From assembly GCA_028583605.1 (NCBI GenBank), contig CM053335.1:17386553-17450552 (forward strand): a stretch of 64,000 nucleotides of DNA, given 5' to 3'. The notes beneath the pieces are model-generated. The model was not told the origin of the DNA. It ran no database searches and saw only the letters and a program-made list of their open reading frames with translations. Source of the stretch: Dastarcus helophoroides. Its lineage: Eukaryota > Arthropoda > Insecta > Coleoptera > Bothrideridae. Numbering within the stretch: position 1 is the stretch's first letter; each line of letters opens with the position of its first letter. This document shows positions 24,501 through 36,026 of the stretch, piece by piece. Made by a program: the position numbers and the translations under genes.

Positions 24501-24772
24501 AAACTACATTTGAAATTTCGAAGGAAAGTCGAAATTTCGAATTCGTAAAATCATTTGAAATTTTGAGTTTAAGATATAAGATCGCAGAATAAAAGGCAAG
24601 AACTTTGATTTCTATTCAAAACGGAAGCGAAATTTCGAAAAAACCAAATATAAAAAAACTGATACGATTTATATTTGAAATTATGAAAAAAATGCAAATA
24701 TTTCGAAAAGTTGAAAAATATAAGCCCCAAAAAAATCGAAAATTAGCTGAAAATTTCGTTTAAAGAAGCAAC
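21566..24772 (+). repeat. Left arm of the giant inverted repeat
   Basis: This arm is the reverse complement of 28120-31814. Matching landmarks from outside inward: TTCTCTGCTTTTCGTCAAAAT (21601), ACATAATACCTTTTCTAGAAG (21722), CACTG/ACTTTTCTAATTTCGACTTA (21918), the pyrimidine field, TTTGAATGAAT...GGTTTAAATTTTGAG (24184), TAAGATATAAGATCGCAGAA (24569) and GATACGATTTATATTTGAAA (24661). Similarity fades at about 21566 and 24772. The left arm has about 100 bp of extra TTTCGA repeats near 24250-24360. Substitutions and length differences show that the arms are old and distinct, not an assembly mirror. Confidence 0.85.
21940..24186. repeat. Pyrimidine (CT-rich) microsatellite field, 2.25 kb
   Basis: Nearly uninterrupted C/T on the plus strand, composed of TTCTCTC 7-mers, TTCTCTCTTC 10-mers and variants. 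Near 22127-22315 the unit becomes TTCTATC and then ATCTATC. The innermost part, about 24000-24165, is a regular 10-mer run. Such mirror-symmetric polypyrimidine/polypurine DNA can adopt intramolecular triplexes. The 290-, 507- and 103-aa frames here (Ser/Leu/Phe, or Arg/Glu/Lys on the other strand) are composition artefacts. Confidence 0.95.
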
Positions 24773-25675
24773 TAAAATTACTTGGAGTTTTACAAAAAAA
24801 GTTGAACTTTAATAAAATGTAGTTTCTAAATATAATGTTAAAACATCTCGAAAAAAATGAAGGTTTTTTGTATAACAAAATAATTATCAAGATTTCGAAA
24901 AATAAGATACGATTTTTAATAAATTTTTCATTCAAAATTCAAGTCTTTGCAAAAAAAATGAACGTTCTTAAAAAATGAGAAACACAAATTGTGACTGAAA
25001 TCAGAAGTTAAAACAAAACAGGAAAAGTTTTAAAGTGTAAACACAGTTTTATGAAAAAGTTTATATTTTAAAAAATACTTTTGTAAAGTTACGAATTTGT
25101 ATCTGCAAGAAACATAAAGAATAAAACGACTATAAAAAAGACAGCGTCTTTTCAGTATGATCCCGGAGGGCATAAATTCCATTTTAAACTGTCCAGATAA
25201 ACGGTCGGTTATCCAATTTCACTTGTCCCCTATCTCCTATTTGTGTTCCATATTATTTCCTTAATTATCATAAATTTCCAGATTTCTCCACTCCGTAAAG
25301 AACTCGAAGAGTACATTTCGGAGGCACGAGAGTTTTGTTTTATTTTCTAATTGAAGCCAAACTGCGGACGTACAACCCGTTTGGGCAAAATTCAAACGTT
25401 CGAGTTTTTTTTGTTACAAACTTTGGCAACTTTTTGTAGAACGTAAAAAATAATTGACGTTACAAATTGGGGAAGTTTTGGAGAATTAATTTCGCGAGGA
25501 TAATTAGAAAAATGAACTGATTACGTATACGGGCATTGCATTTGTGTTTACATGAATAGAATGCAATCTAGACTACAGTAAAGAGCCCTCTAAGCGCGTA
25601 TCATAGGTAGCCGAACCACTAACAGTTGAACCACAAACGTTTAGCAAAGTGGTCGCTCTCTACGAAGGTCCCAGA

Positions 25676-25950
25676 AGACTAGATTCTAATGCACAGACTA
25701 ATAGTTTTGGTGGAACGGATTGGTCCTTGGTTATCCTCAAAAATTGAAATACAAATATTGTCCCCTGAAACCAAGAAAGGTTAAAAATTACAACAAAGGT
25801 TGCTCTAACGCATTTCGATAGGCAAGCTATTATCTTTAGAGAGATACTTTCTTGGTGTTAGTTTTGGTTTCAATTTATTTAGACCAATAGGTTTAAGCAT
25901 TTATCAAATTCAAAGTTTAGGAACCAAGGACCGGTTTCTAGATTTGATTG
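25676..25950. repeat. Compound dispersed repeat: TGGTCCTTGG family plus ACCGGT family
   Basis: The left part (25708-25790) is the plus-strand TGGTCCTTGG family: TTTTGGTGGAACGGATTGG, then TTGTCCCCTGAAACCAAGAAA. The right part (about 25880-25935) is a minus-strand copy of the family at 26068-26135 and 34982-35048, read here as GACCAATAGGTTTAAGC, then GGAACCAAGGACCGGTTTC. The outer ends are roughly inverted: TTGGTCCTTGGTT against AACCAAGGACC. These may be the two ends of one element. Confidence 0.6.
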
Positions 25951-26067
25951 TATTTACAGAACGTTGTTAGTGTTCCGCGAGTTTACAGAGTGATAAGGAG
26001 GCTGTACTTAGGAATCACATTACTTTATAAAATGCAGCACACGTCTTCATTCAAGATGTAATTAGAT

Positions 26068-26135
26068 TGAAACCGGTCTGCGGTTCCCAAATTTTGAATA
26101 AGATACAGTTTGAACCTAGTGGTTTGTGCATTAGT
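26068..26135 (+). repeat. Dispersed repeat fragment (GAAACCGGT family)
   Basis: GAAACCGGTCTGCGGTTCCC, then TTTTGAATAAGATA and TTTGAACCTAGTGGTTTGTG followed by CATTAG. It aligns with 34982-35048 on the same strand and with the right part of 25676-25950 on the other strand. Confidence 0.6.
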
Positions 26136-26713
26136 GTTATTTGGTTATTTATTTCAGATGATAAATCATTTGATTAATCACGTAACTGAAACAAGACAAC
26201 CTACAATTTCATCAATTGTTCGATTAATGGGTGACATATCTAATCCTGGAGCTAACTGGATCTGAAAATGGGGAAATAACATTGTGTATGTATAAGCTCG
26301 ATGTCGAAGCGATGCATTTTGATCTTTATTAGTCTACAAGAAAGCTGGTCACGTTCGTGAGTTGATGCCACCGTACGCCCAGACAAGACTGAAGATGGCA
26401 CCGCAAGGCTCAACTCACCGAGTTTACTGGAGGTGAACGAGGCCCCGATTGCTCCTAAAACGAACAAATTCCGACATTATTAACGTCCCATGCCATCTCC
26501 TAATTCAATACGGCCAATGCAACATTCACACGTGTCATGAATAATTTTGGTTTTTATCCGAGCAAGGAAATTTTTAATTCATGCATCTGGGGGGAAAGCA
26601 TGGCGAAAATCGATGCGAAAACTCGGAAAATCATCAATACTGCTACTGTTAACGTTTTTTTGACGTAATTTGTCAAGCAAGTGATCAACGTTTCTTAAAA
26701 ACGAGAGGAGAAT

Positions 26714-26784
26714 GTTGCCTCGAGCAGGAATCGAACTCGGCTCGTCAGTATTGATAGTGAAACCCTCTGTTGCTTACGCTACTC
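26714..26784 (-). other. Degenerate tRNA-like sequence
   Basis: On the minus strand, TAGCGTAAGC resembles the start of an A box and GAGTTCGATTCC is a good B box, at tRNA-like spacing. The 5' side does not pair with the 3' CGAGGCA, so an acceptor stem is lacking. It abuts the dispersed repeat at 26785-27096. A tRNA-derived SINE part or a tRNA pseudogene is likelier than a working tRNA. Confidence 0.4.
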
Positions 26785-27096
26785 TTTTTTCATATTTATT
26801 GCGTGATTTAAAATCACCTGGCGCCCCGTTTAAGTCGTCGTGCCGCGATTTTTATTTGATTCAAGCGGAAGTTTAGACTTTTAGATTAGTTTTTACCCTT
26901 GACTTCCGAACTTGTAAATTTTTAGGAAGTTTTTCACCCGTTATATTGTCACATCGGCCCAAACGAGGGGTCCTCACAGGGGCGTACGATTCCCAGCATG
27001 TAACAACGCTAGCTATCGATAATAAAGGAAATTATTCCACGCATTAATAGTGGCACTTAGAGGAATTTTGCTTAATTCTTAAATAATAAGCCAGGA
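26785..27096 (-). repeat. Dispersed repeat, copy A (GC-richer)
   Basis: Reverse-complement match to 40948-41298. Shared landmarks read on the minus strand: CTCTAAGTGCCACTAT, AATAATTTCCTTYAYTATCG, GCTAGCGTTG, TGGGARTCGTACRCCCCTG, GTGAGGACCCCTCGTTTGGG, GGCGCCAGGTGATTTTRAAT and CACGCAATA. The GAGGACCCCTCG core and its flanks are unchanged between copies, which is striking given the divergence elsewhere. Confidence 0.7.
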
Positions 27097-27636
27097 TCCC
27101 CTTAGTGGGGAAAAATACCGTAACAGTCTTCTTTTTTTTTCGCCAGTTACTAACCAATTTATTGGAAATTGGAGTTACGATGGAGGTGAAAACAAAGTCA
27201 TATGAATCGTATTCTTGTTTCACTTTAAAATTACAAAACACGTAAAAGCGAACGTGAATTCGTAAATGAAATTTGCCAAAGTGGAATTGAAAACTTGCCC
27301 CGATATTTCAAATTGGTGCCTTTTTCCCTGTCAGTTGGCCAAGTGGCTGTGGAGAATTAAAATCGTTTGTCATTCAGTTTTGTAATCGTCGCAGAGATAT
27401 CCAATCGAAAATTGTAACAGAGAAATACATCGATTACACGTTCGCAACGTTGTTGTTCATCTGGATTTGATTGCTCCAAACATATGGTTAAGCATGTTGT
27501 GGAGTGGATAACGCACATAAATCGGTGATTCGATTTAAAATAACATCGAATGATGAACCTCATAAAGTTGAAAACGTAAATTGTTCGATTCTGAATTTAT
27601 CCTTTGAATTTTTTCGTAATTTTAAACTCTCATCAA

Positions 27637-27950
27637 CGTATTGCTCTGCTTATTCCATACGTTTCGGCCACAGTGCTAAAACCAAAAGCATCTAGGGGGG
27701 AGTAGTAGACCAGATATATTTATTACTTCAAGATGTTTCCCCAACATGTGAAAAGAAGCATCGAAATTCTACGAGATGTTTTTCGAATGAGATGATGAGA
27801 GATGAACTTCGAATTACGATTACGCAACAATGAAAATCCCCATATTTTACTATATATGTATACTTCCATAGTAAATTGATGATTAATGATAAAGATAACA
27901 AATGTGTGAAACCTGACGCTGTACTATAGGCAACTTTAAATATAATCATT
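27637..27950 (+). repeat. Dispersed repeat R1, copy 1
   Basis: Runs from GTATTGCTCTGCTTATTC to TTTAAATATAATCATTG. It matches 33408-33724 nearly base for base over CTTCAAGATGTTTCCCCAAC and GAAATTCTACGAGATG. A third, partial copy lies near 46965-47030. The shared sharp ends suggest a defined element of about 315 bp. A peptide reading LQDVSPTC..HRNSTRCFSNE is shared by both long copies but the frame is interrupted differently in each, and I cannot assign it. Confidence 0.7.
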
Positions 27951-28119
27951 GTCGTAGCTCAATTTGGTTTTCGGTTTCGGATTCTACGAATCAAAATCTC
28001 TATGATAGGGTACTTCTAAACCCTAAGTAATGATTTTTGAAATTTGACCTTAGGAAATTTGAGAAAAATTTGAAAATTTCGAAACTCTGGAGGCTTGTAT
28101 CTCGTAAACGGATAGTCGT

Positions 28120-31100
28120 AAGTAGCTTCTTTCAAACGAAATTTTCAGCAAATTTTTTTTGAGGCTTATATTTTTCGACTTTTCGAAATATTTGCATTTT
28201 TTTTCATAATTTCAAATATAAATCGTATCAGTTTTTTAATATTTTGTTTTTTCAAAATTTCGCTTCCGTTTAGAATAGAAATCAAAGTTCTTGCCTTTTA
28301 TTCTGCGATCTTATATCTTAAACTCAAAATTTCAAATGATTTTACGAATTCGAAATTTCGGTTTTCCATTCGAAATTTCAAATGTAGCTTAAAATTTCGC
28401 TCTTTCGCTTTTTTTTCTGAAATTTCGATCTTAATTAAGTAATTTTACCTTTTTTTTTATTTGTAGAAATTTGAAGTTTAAATTCGAAATTTTTGTCTAT
28501 AAGTTTCGATATTCTCTCGAAATTTTATTCGATAAATTTCGATTTTCTCTCGACTTTTATTTTTCCTCAATAATTTGGTTCAAACTCAAAATTTAAACCT
28601 TTTAATTCATTCAAAGAAAGAGAAGAGAGAAGAGAGAAGAAGGGAGAAGAAGAGAGAAGAAGAGAGAAGAAGAGAAAAAAAGAGAGAAGAAGAAAAGAAG
28701 AAGAAAGAAGAAGAGAGAAGAGAGAAGAAGAAAGAAGAAGGAGAGAAGAGAGAAGAAGAAGAGGGAGAAGAGAGAAAAAGAAGAAAAAAGAAGAAAAAAA
28801 GAAGAAGAGAGAAGAGAGAAGAGAGAAGAGAGAAGAGAGAAGAGAGAAGAGAGAAGAGAGAGAAGAAGAAGAAGAAGAAGAAGAGAAAGAAGAAAAAAAG
28901 AAAGAAGAGAAGAAGAGAAGAAGAGAAGAAGAGAGAGAGAGAAGAGAGAAAGAGAAGAGAAGAAGAGAAGAAGAGAGAAAAGAGAGAAAAGAGAGAAGAG
29001 AGAAGAGAGAAGAAGAGAAGAAGAAAGAGAGAAAGAGAGAAGAAGAGAGAAGAGAAAGAGAGAAGAGAAAGAAGAGAGAAGAGAGAAGAGAAAGAGAGAA
29101 GAAGAAAAGAGAAGAGAAAGAGAGAAGAAAAGAGAAGAAAGAAAAGAGAAGAGAGAGGAAGAGAAGAGAGAAGAGAGAAGAAAAGAAGAGAAGAAGAGAG
29201 AAGAGAAAAGAGAAAAGAAGAAGAGAGAGAGAAGAAGAAGAAAGAAGAAGAGGAGAAGAGAGAAAAGAGAAGAAGAGAGAAAGAGAAGAGAAGAAGAGAG
29301 AGAGAAAGAGAGAAGAGAAAGAGAGAGAAAAGAGAGAGAAGAGAAGAGAGAAGAGAGAAAAAGAAAGAGAAAGAGAGAAAGAGAAGAAGAGAAAGAGAGA
29401 GAAGAGAGAGAAAGAAGAGAAGAGAGAAGAGAGAAGAAGAGAAGAGAGAAGAGAGAAGAGAAGAAGAAGAAGAAGAGAAAGAGAGAAGAAGAGAGAAGAG
29501 AGAGAGAAGAGAGAAGGAAGAAGAAAGAGAGAAGAAGAGAGAGAAGAGAGAAGAAGAGAAGAGAGAAAAGAAGAAGAGAGAAGAAGAGAGAGAAGAGAGA
29601 GAAGAGAGAAGAGAGAAAGAGAGAGAGAAGGAAAGAGAAAGAGAAAGAAGAGAGAAGAGAGAAGAAAGAAAGAGAAAAGAGAAGAAGAGAAAGAGGAGGA
29701 AGAAGAGAGAAGAAGAAGAGATAAGGAGAAGAAGAAGAGAGAAGAAAGAAAGACAGAAGAGAAAGAAAGAGAAGAAGAGAAGAAGAAGAGAGAAGAGAGA
29801 AAGAGAAGAGAAAGAGAGAGGAAGAGAGAAGAAAAGAAAAGAGAAGAAGAGAAGAAGAGAGAAGAGAGAAAGAAAAGAAGAAGAGAAGAGAGAAGAAAGA
29901 GAAAGAGAAGAGAGAAGAGAAGAAAAGAGAAAGAGAGAAAGGAAAAGAGAAGAAGAGAGAAGAAGAGAAGAGAGAAGAGAGAAGAGAGAAGAGAGAAGAG
30001 AAGAAGAGAAAGAGAAGAAGAGAGAAGAGAAGAGAGAAGAGAGAAGAGAGAAGAGAGAGAGAGAAGAAGAAGAGAGAAGAGAGAAGAAGAGAAGAGAGAA
30101 GAGAGAAGAGAAGAAGAGAAAGAGGAAAAGAAAGAAGGGAAAGAAAGAAGAGAGAAGAAGAGAAGAAAGAGAAGAGAGAAGAGAGAAGAGAAGAGAGAAG
30201 AGAAGAAGAAGAGAAAAGAAGAGAGAGAGAAGAGAGAAGAAGAGAGAAGAGAAGAAGAGAAAGAGAAAGAGAAAGAGAGAAGAGAGAAGAAGAAAAGAGA
30301 AAAGAGAGAAGAAGAGAAGAGAGAAGAGAGAGAAAAGAAGAGAGAAAAGAAGAAGAGAAAAGAGAAGAAGAGAGAAAGAGAGAAGAAGAGAAAGAGAAAG
30401 AGAAAAGAGAAAAGAAAGAGAGAGAAGAGGAAAGAGAGAAAGAGAGAAGAAGAGAAGAGAGAAAGAGAGAAGAGAGAGAAAGAGAAGAGAGAAGAAGAGA
30501 AAGAGAGAAGAAGAAGAGAGAGAAGAGAGGAGAGAGAGAAGAGAGAAGAGAGAAGAGAGAAGAGAGAAGAGAAGAGAGAGAGAAGAAGAGAGAAGAGAAG
30601 AGAGAGAGAAGAGAGGAAGAAGGAAGAGAGAGAGAAGAGAGAAGAAGAGAAGAAGAGAAAAGAGAGAAGAGAGAAAAGAGAAAAAGAGAAGAAGAGAGAA
30701 GAGAAAGAGAGAAGAGAGAAGAGAGAAGAGAAGAGAGAAGAGAAAGAGAGAAGAGAGAAGAGAGAAGAGAGAAGAGAAAGGAAGAAAGAGAAGAGAGAGA
30801 GAAGAAGAGAAAGAAGAAGAGAAAGAAGAGAAGAAGAGAAGAGAGGAAGAAGAGAAGAGAAGAGAAGAAGAGGAGAAGAGAAGAAAGAGAAGAGAAGAAG
30901 AGAGAAAGAAGAGAGAAGAAAAGAGAGAAGAAGAAGAGAAGAGAAGAAGAGAGAGAAGAAGAAGAAGAAAGAGAAGAAGAGAAGAAGAAAAGAGAAGAAG
31001 AGAGAAAAGGAAGAAGAGAAGAAGAGAAAAAGAGAAGAAAAAGAGAAGAGAGAAGAAGAAAGAGAGAAAAGAAAAGAAAAGAAAAAGAAAGAAGAAAAGA

Positions 31101-31814
31101 AGAAAGAGAGAAGAAAGAGAAGAGAGAAGGAGAAGAAGAGAGAGAGAGAGAAAGAAGAGAGAAGAGAGAAGAAGGAAAAGAGAAAGAAAAGGAAAAGAGA
31201 GAAGAGGAAGAGAGAAGAAAGAAGAGAGAAGAATAGAGAAGAGAGAGAAGAGGAAAGAAGAAGAGAGAAGATAGAAGAAGAGAGAAGAGAGAAGGTAAAA
31301 GAAGAGAGAAGAAGAGAGAAGGAGAGAGAAGAGAGAAGAGAAAGAGAGAAGAGAAAGAGAGAGAAGAGGAGAGAGGAGAGGAAGGGAGAAAGGAGAAGGG
31401 AGAAGAAAGAAGGTAGAAGGGAGAAGGGTGAGCTAGAGAGAAGGTAAGTCGAAATTAGAAAAGTGGAACTTTTCAAAAAGGCCGCATTTTTAAAAAAGTT
31501 AAATATTCAAACAAGTTGAAGGTTCAAGAAAAGCAAAAAATTTTGAAAACTGGTCCATAAATTTGAAAAAAAATTTTGAAAAAGGTTCTAAATTTTCCGA
31601 AAATGTGTAGCAAATCGAAATTTTCGAAAAATGTTAAAGCTTCTAGAAAAGGTATTATGTATTTTTGAAAAAAATCAAAAGTCGACTATTTTCTCGAAAA
31701 AAAGTCAAAAAAAAAAGAAGTCGAATTTACGAAAGTCAAAGCTTTCAAAATAGTTAGATTTTGACGAAAAGCAGAGAATTTAAGAAAGTTAACAAAAAAG
31801 AGTAGATGAATTTT
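28120..31814 (-). repeat. Right arm of the giant inverted repeat
   Basis: Reverse complement of 21566-24772. It begins with GTAGCTTCTTTCAAACGAAAT and ends after AACAAAAAAGAGTAGATGAA. It is about 490 bp longer than the left arm, the excess being in the purine field. Outside it (31815 onward) a T-rich array resumes on the plus strand. Confidence 0.85.
28613..31446. repeat. Purine (GA-rich) microsatellite field, 2.8 kb
   Basis: The mirror partner of the pyrimidine field, with AAGAGAG 7-mers, GAAGAGAGAA 10-mers and AAGAAG blocks, almost no pyrimidines on the plus strand, and more scrambled than the left arm. The TTCTATC block of the left arm has no counterpart here, so that block arose after the arms separated. 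The 899-aa (Arg/Glu/Lys) and 969-aa (Ser/Leu/Phe) frames exist only because a purine-only strand cannot spell a stop except TAA, TAG or TGA, all of which need T. Confidence 0.95.
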
Positions 31815-33375
31815 GCCTTTCTCTGGAAAATTGCAAATTATTTATTTAATTTTTCTCTGAAAAACTTCGACTTTTTAAAGTTTCGACAATTTTTTTCTAA
31901 GCTTTGAGTTTTTTACAATTTTTTTTCGAGATTTTACAATTTTTCACAAAATTCAAATTTGTTTAAAAATATTTAGGTTTTTAAATTTGTTCTGGGATTT
32001 AATCTATTATCAAAATTCGACGTTTTTTTTTTAAATTTTGCTTCTTTGAGAACTTTTGACAAATTCATATTTTTCGAAATCTCTTTTTTTCAAAATTCAA
32101 ATTTTTTCGGAAATATCAACTTTTATTTCGAACGAAATTCATCTATTTTTAAATCTCAAAATTTGATTTTTTTTTTTCTTAAAATTTGACCTTCTTTGGG
32201 AAATTTTGACGTTTTTTTTTTAAGTTTAACACTCGAAGTTTTATCAACATTCCCTTTCCTTTCGAAATTATTTTACCAATTTTCTCAAAATTCAATTTAT
32301 CTGAAAATTTGGAGTTTTGTTTAAATCGTCTTGTTTTCAAAATTTCAAATTTATTCTCAAAATTTAATTTTCTCCGAAATTTGGAACTTTTTTAAAATGT
32401 TGACTTTTTCCTTGAAATTTTTCCTAAAATTTGACATTTTTCTACTTCCCTGAAAAAGGTCGACTTTTTTTAAAGTTCGACACTTTTTTAAGCTTCCAGT
32501 TTATTTTTGCAATTTCTCTTTTATCTGAAAATTTCAAGTTTTTTCAATTTGTTTTGGGTTTTAATCTATTGTGGAAATTCGACATTTTTTTGTGAAATTT
32601 TGTCCTTGATTGACAACTTTGGACAAATTCAGTTTTTTTAAATCACTTTTGCCAATTTTTTATCTAAGTCTTTTCTTTTTTCACAAAATTTGGCTTTTTG
32701 TGGGAAATTCTGGCGTTTTTTTAAAGTTATAAGCCTTTCTCGTAATTTTCTTGAAATTTTCTTTCGAAATTATTTTACAAATGTTCTCAAAATTCGAATT
32801 TATCTGAAAATTTGGATTTTTTTAAATCGTCTTTTTCTCAAAATTTCTTTATCCTCAAAATTTAACTTTCTCTGGAAAATTGTAAATTTTTTGTCGAAAT
32901 TTCGAGCTCTTCTTAAAGTTTTGATGTTTTCGTTGAAATTTTTCCTAAAATTTGACTTTTTTCTTCTTCTCTGATAAATTTTGACTTTTTTAAATTTTAA
33001 CAATTTTTTCTAAGCTTTCAGTTTATTCTTACAATTTCTCTTTTCTCTTCTGGGAAATGTTGACGTTTTTTTAAAGTTTAACACTTCTCGAAATTGGAAG
33101 TTTTATCAACATTCCCTTTCCTTTCGAAATTATTTTACCAATTTTCTCAAAATTCAATTTATCTGAAAATTTGGAGTTTTTTTTATTTCGTCTTGTTTTC
33201 GAAATTTCTAATTTATTCTCAAAATTTAATTTTCTCTGGAAAATTGCAAATTTTTATCAAAATTTGTAACTTTTCTTAAAATGTTGACTTTTTCCTTGAA
33301 ATTTTTCCTAAAATCTGACTTTTTCTACTTTTCTGAAAAACTTAGACTTTTTTAAAGTCCGACACTTTTTTTAGT
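31815..33375. repeat. T-rich satellite array
   Basis: The landmark ACATTCCCTTTCCTTTCGAAA, followed by TTATTTTACCAATTTTCTC, appears near 32246 and 33110, about 864 bp apart. A related partial copy lies near 32760 (TTTTCTTTCGAAATTATTTTA). The rest is T-runs separated by GAC, CGAA or AAAATT. It is similar in style to the 19.2-21.6 kb satellite but with different landmark phrases. Confidence 0.7.
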
Positions 33376-33407
33376 AATAGAAATGTTCTAATTCCAGAAA
33401 TCAAAGT

Positions 33408-33724
33408 ATTGCTCTGCTTATTCAATACGTTTCGATAACGGTGCCAAAGCCAAAGACATCTGCAAGAGGGACTAGTAGAGCAGATATATTGTTATTACTT
33501 CAAGATGTTTCCCCAACATGTAGAAAGGAGCATCGAAATTCTACGAGATGTTTTTCGAATGAGGTGATGAAAGATGAACTTCGAGAATTACGATTACGCA
33601 ACAATGGAAATCCTTATATTTTGCTACATATGTATACTTCCATAGTGAATTGATAATTAATAATAAAGATAACAAATGTGTAAATCCTGACGCTTGTACT
33701 ATAGGCAACTTTAAATATAATCAT
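33408..33724 (+). repeat. Dispersed repeat R1, copy 2
   Basis: Direct copy of 27637-27950, starting GTATTGCTCTGCTTATTC and ending TATAATCATTG. A 70-aa frame from 33441 spans most of it; the other copy has a stop and a frame change in the same stretch, so it is not a maintained gene. Confidence 0.7.
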
Positions 33725-35879
33725 TGGTTTTATTGGTTGAGAACCTACAGCGACTGATTCACAATATGTAAAATTTGATACCTTGTTTTCACCCTCTTAG
33801 AGGCTTTGTTTCGTTCCAACTCATCAAATTTCATGCTACCAGAAATACGATTTAACCCCTAAAAGCTACCCTCAAAGGGTTGCAATTTTATGCTTCTAAA
33901 CCCGTTGTCCGTCAACGTCTGACAACAATTTTATTAAATATGTAGACTTATACAAATGAGTGTTATTGTTTTTACACGGAATACTCTCATCCAATTTGAC
34001 TAACAAATCGTTTTCCCCCGATCTGTATGCTAATACACAGTACAACGCTTTTAAAACCTTTTAATTCGCACGGTAAAATTCGATCATTTCCAAATTATAC
34101 GCCCCGTTGGGTAAATTCACTAAAAAAAATAATTGGAAAACGCCGAATTGTTCCCAATTGCAGGTATTACCTAATCTGATTACAAGATCGATCTCAGAAC
34201 TCTCATTAAACATAAAAGTTAAAAAATTGTAAAAGCGAGTTAGGTAAATACGTCAAGAAAAATTAAACTTGAAAGTTATTAACCTAAACAGATGATTCGC
34301 CTAAATTTCGAAGAGTAATTAATTTACGAAACGCAAGACGAACGAAATTTCCCAGGATGCGAGGTCGAATCGAAACCGCGAGGGCAAAGTTTGAAAAGGA
34401 GTTGAAAACGGCCAAAGTCGGACCGTAATTTGCGTATACTTTTTGGAAGTGGCGGTCTAACTTTTCCGAATTACTTACACATTTTAATTTCCTTGGTTAT
34501 TCAGATAAAGAGGTCGAAATGAAATATTGTTTCTCGGCGGTTGGAAGGAAAGTAATAGCGCCGGGTTCCCCGTATATATATTCCATTATGCTAAATAATG
34601 TAACCCGGCTACGACGCCCCACTATCTGTCATAAAAGAGGGACGCTTAAGCCTTCACTGATTTATCTTCTCTAAGTTATTACCTGTACACTTCTTGCGCG
34701 CCTGATATAGACCGATGCTGGTTAGATGTGAGCATTTGTAAAGTGATGTCAAGAAAAAGCATTTGCTGAGAAGAATTGACACCCCTTTACCTTTAGATGT
34801 AGTTTAGGTTGCATTCTACTTGCATACGACATTGTTGGCGATGGCCATAGTTTCTCTATGGACCAATAGGTGGCAGTACTAAGAGTAACTCGCTTGACGT
34901 CTGTGAATGTTTTAGTAGTTATTTGTCGGAACATTTGTTAGCATTCGAGTTGGATATACCAAACTGACGAGATCTAACAAAATCGAAACCGGTATTTGGT
35001 TTCCAAACTTCGAATCTAATAAATGTTCAAACCTATTGGTCTGCGCATTAGAACTCCTTTACCAATAATTTTTTATTTTTGTACAGTCGACTTCATCACA
35101 AGTCAGTTCAGTACATTTCGAATAAACATACTTTTACTTAGATTACAAAACTGTTTAAAGCCTTATCTTTTACTGGTTTGTTTTCAGAGTGAAAATCTAG
35201 CTGAAAACGAAGCGTTTATGAACGTAATCTCCCATAAACCCTCTTTGCTCTCTTTACATAAAAAAGCTGAATCGTCTAAATGTTTAATAGCATTATCGAG
35301 CTCGCCAACAGACCTGCATCTCCACCCTCTCTTTGATTTATTTAAATTCAGGAGCACATCCCCGATTGCGTTAGAGAGATTTTTTTTTGCTCTAAATTCT
35401 CTAAATTTCCATTAAGGTATTTACGACGTTTCTTTTTTGTAGTCCCGTTCGCATTAACCTGCCTTTTAATTATTTTTAAGTCGCGTCGCCTTAGGAAATT
35501 TGATGAAATTTTTACGGAATATCGCAGTTAATTGCTAAAGCGCTCGAATTCTTAAGATTAGAATGTGTTTATGGGCTTTCAGACGAGAAACTATTGACAA
35601 TCCACTTATATGTTTTTAATTATCATTAAATTATAATTATAAAAATGAATTAAAATATAATTATAAATATTCTCATATATTTAAGCGCGCAATGTATATA
35701 AATATGTATATATTTGGTATCTCGCAAACGGCTCTAACGATTTGGCTGAAATTTCATTTTTAGGTTAAGCTTTTTCCATTGAAAGCCTTTAAACTTGGTG
35801 TCTTTTCTGGAAAAATGATTTTCCCCCAAAAAAACAATCATTTTCTTTATGGTCATCTCGTATATCTTAGGCAGTACAT
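33725..35879. other. Single-copy region, one dispersed repeat fragment
   Basis: No gene recognised. The GAAACCGGT-family repeat is present at 34982-35048 (plus). A 130-aa frame at 35023-35415 begins inside that repeat and has no recognisable domain, so I do not call it. TATCTCGCAAACGGCTCTAAC near 35715, with GATTTGGCTGAAATTTCATTT after it, is a phrase typical of dispersed insect repeats; GTATCTCGTAAACGG near 28096 is similar. Confidence 0.4.
34982..35048 (+). repeat. Dispersed repeat fragment (GAAACCGGT family)
   Basis: GAAACCGGTATTTGGTTTCC, then AACTTCGAATCTAATAAATG, then TTCAAACCTATTGGTCTGCG and CATTAG. Third member of the family described at 26068-26135. Confidence 0.6.
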
Positions 35880-36007
35880 GCGTTGGATGTTAGGATACTG
35901 GTAAAGAGATGGCGCTGACGTCTTACGTCGTGTATCTCGGAAAACGTCCCCTCGCATTGAATGTTAGGATACCTGTAGAGAGATGGCGTTGACGTCTTAC
36001 ATCTTAT
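35880..36007. repeat. Two-copy tandem repeat of about 70 bp
   Basis: GAATGTTAGGATAC.TGTA.AGAGATGGCG.TGACGTCTTAC occurs at about 35886-35925 and 35957-36001. The AGATGGCG core recalls the GCCATCT motifs at about 17175, 54630 and 54676. Confidence 0.6.
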
Positions 36008-36026
36008 ATGGGCCAGATACTATATA

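Larger units (their letters stand above)
24773..28119. other. Loop between the inverted arms; dispersed repeats, no gene
   Basis: About 3.35 kb. The first 350 bp is still A-rich with TTTCGAA motifs. From 25140 the composition is ordinary, with dispersed repeats at 25676-25950, 26068-26135, 26785-27096 and 27637-27950 and a tRNA-like segment at 26714-26784. A 71-aa minus-strand frame at 26252-26467 is the least repetitive open frame but matches nothing I recognise. No splice or promoter evidence was found. Confidence 0.5.

Noticed and set aside
28567..31476. Open frames of 969 and 899 aa on opposite strands
   Set aside because: Same composition artefact in the GA field; both strands are open at once, which coding DNA rarely shows.
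21566..31814. Inverted repeat as an assembly artefact
   Set aside because: Arms differ in length, in microsatellite content and by many substitutions, and enclose unique sequence; a mirrored artefact would be near identical.
35023..35415. 130-aa plus-strand frame
   Set aside because: Begins inside a dispersed repeat that has two other copies here; the remainder has no recognised feature.
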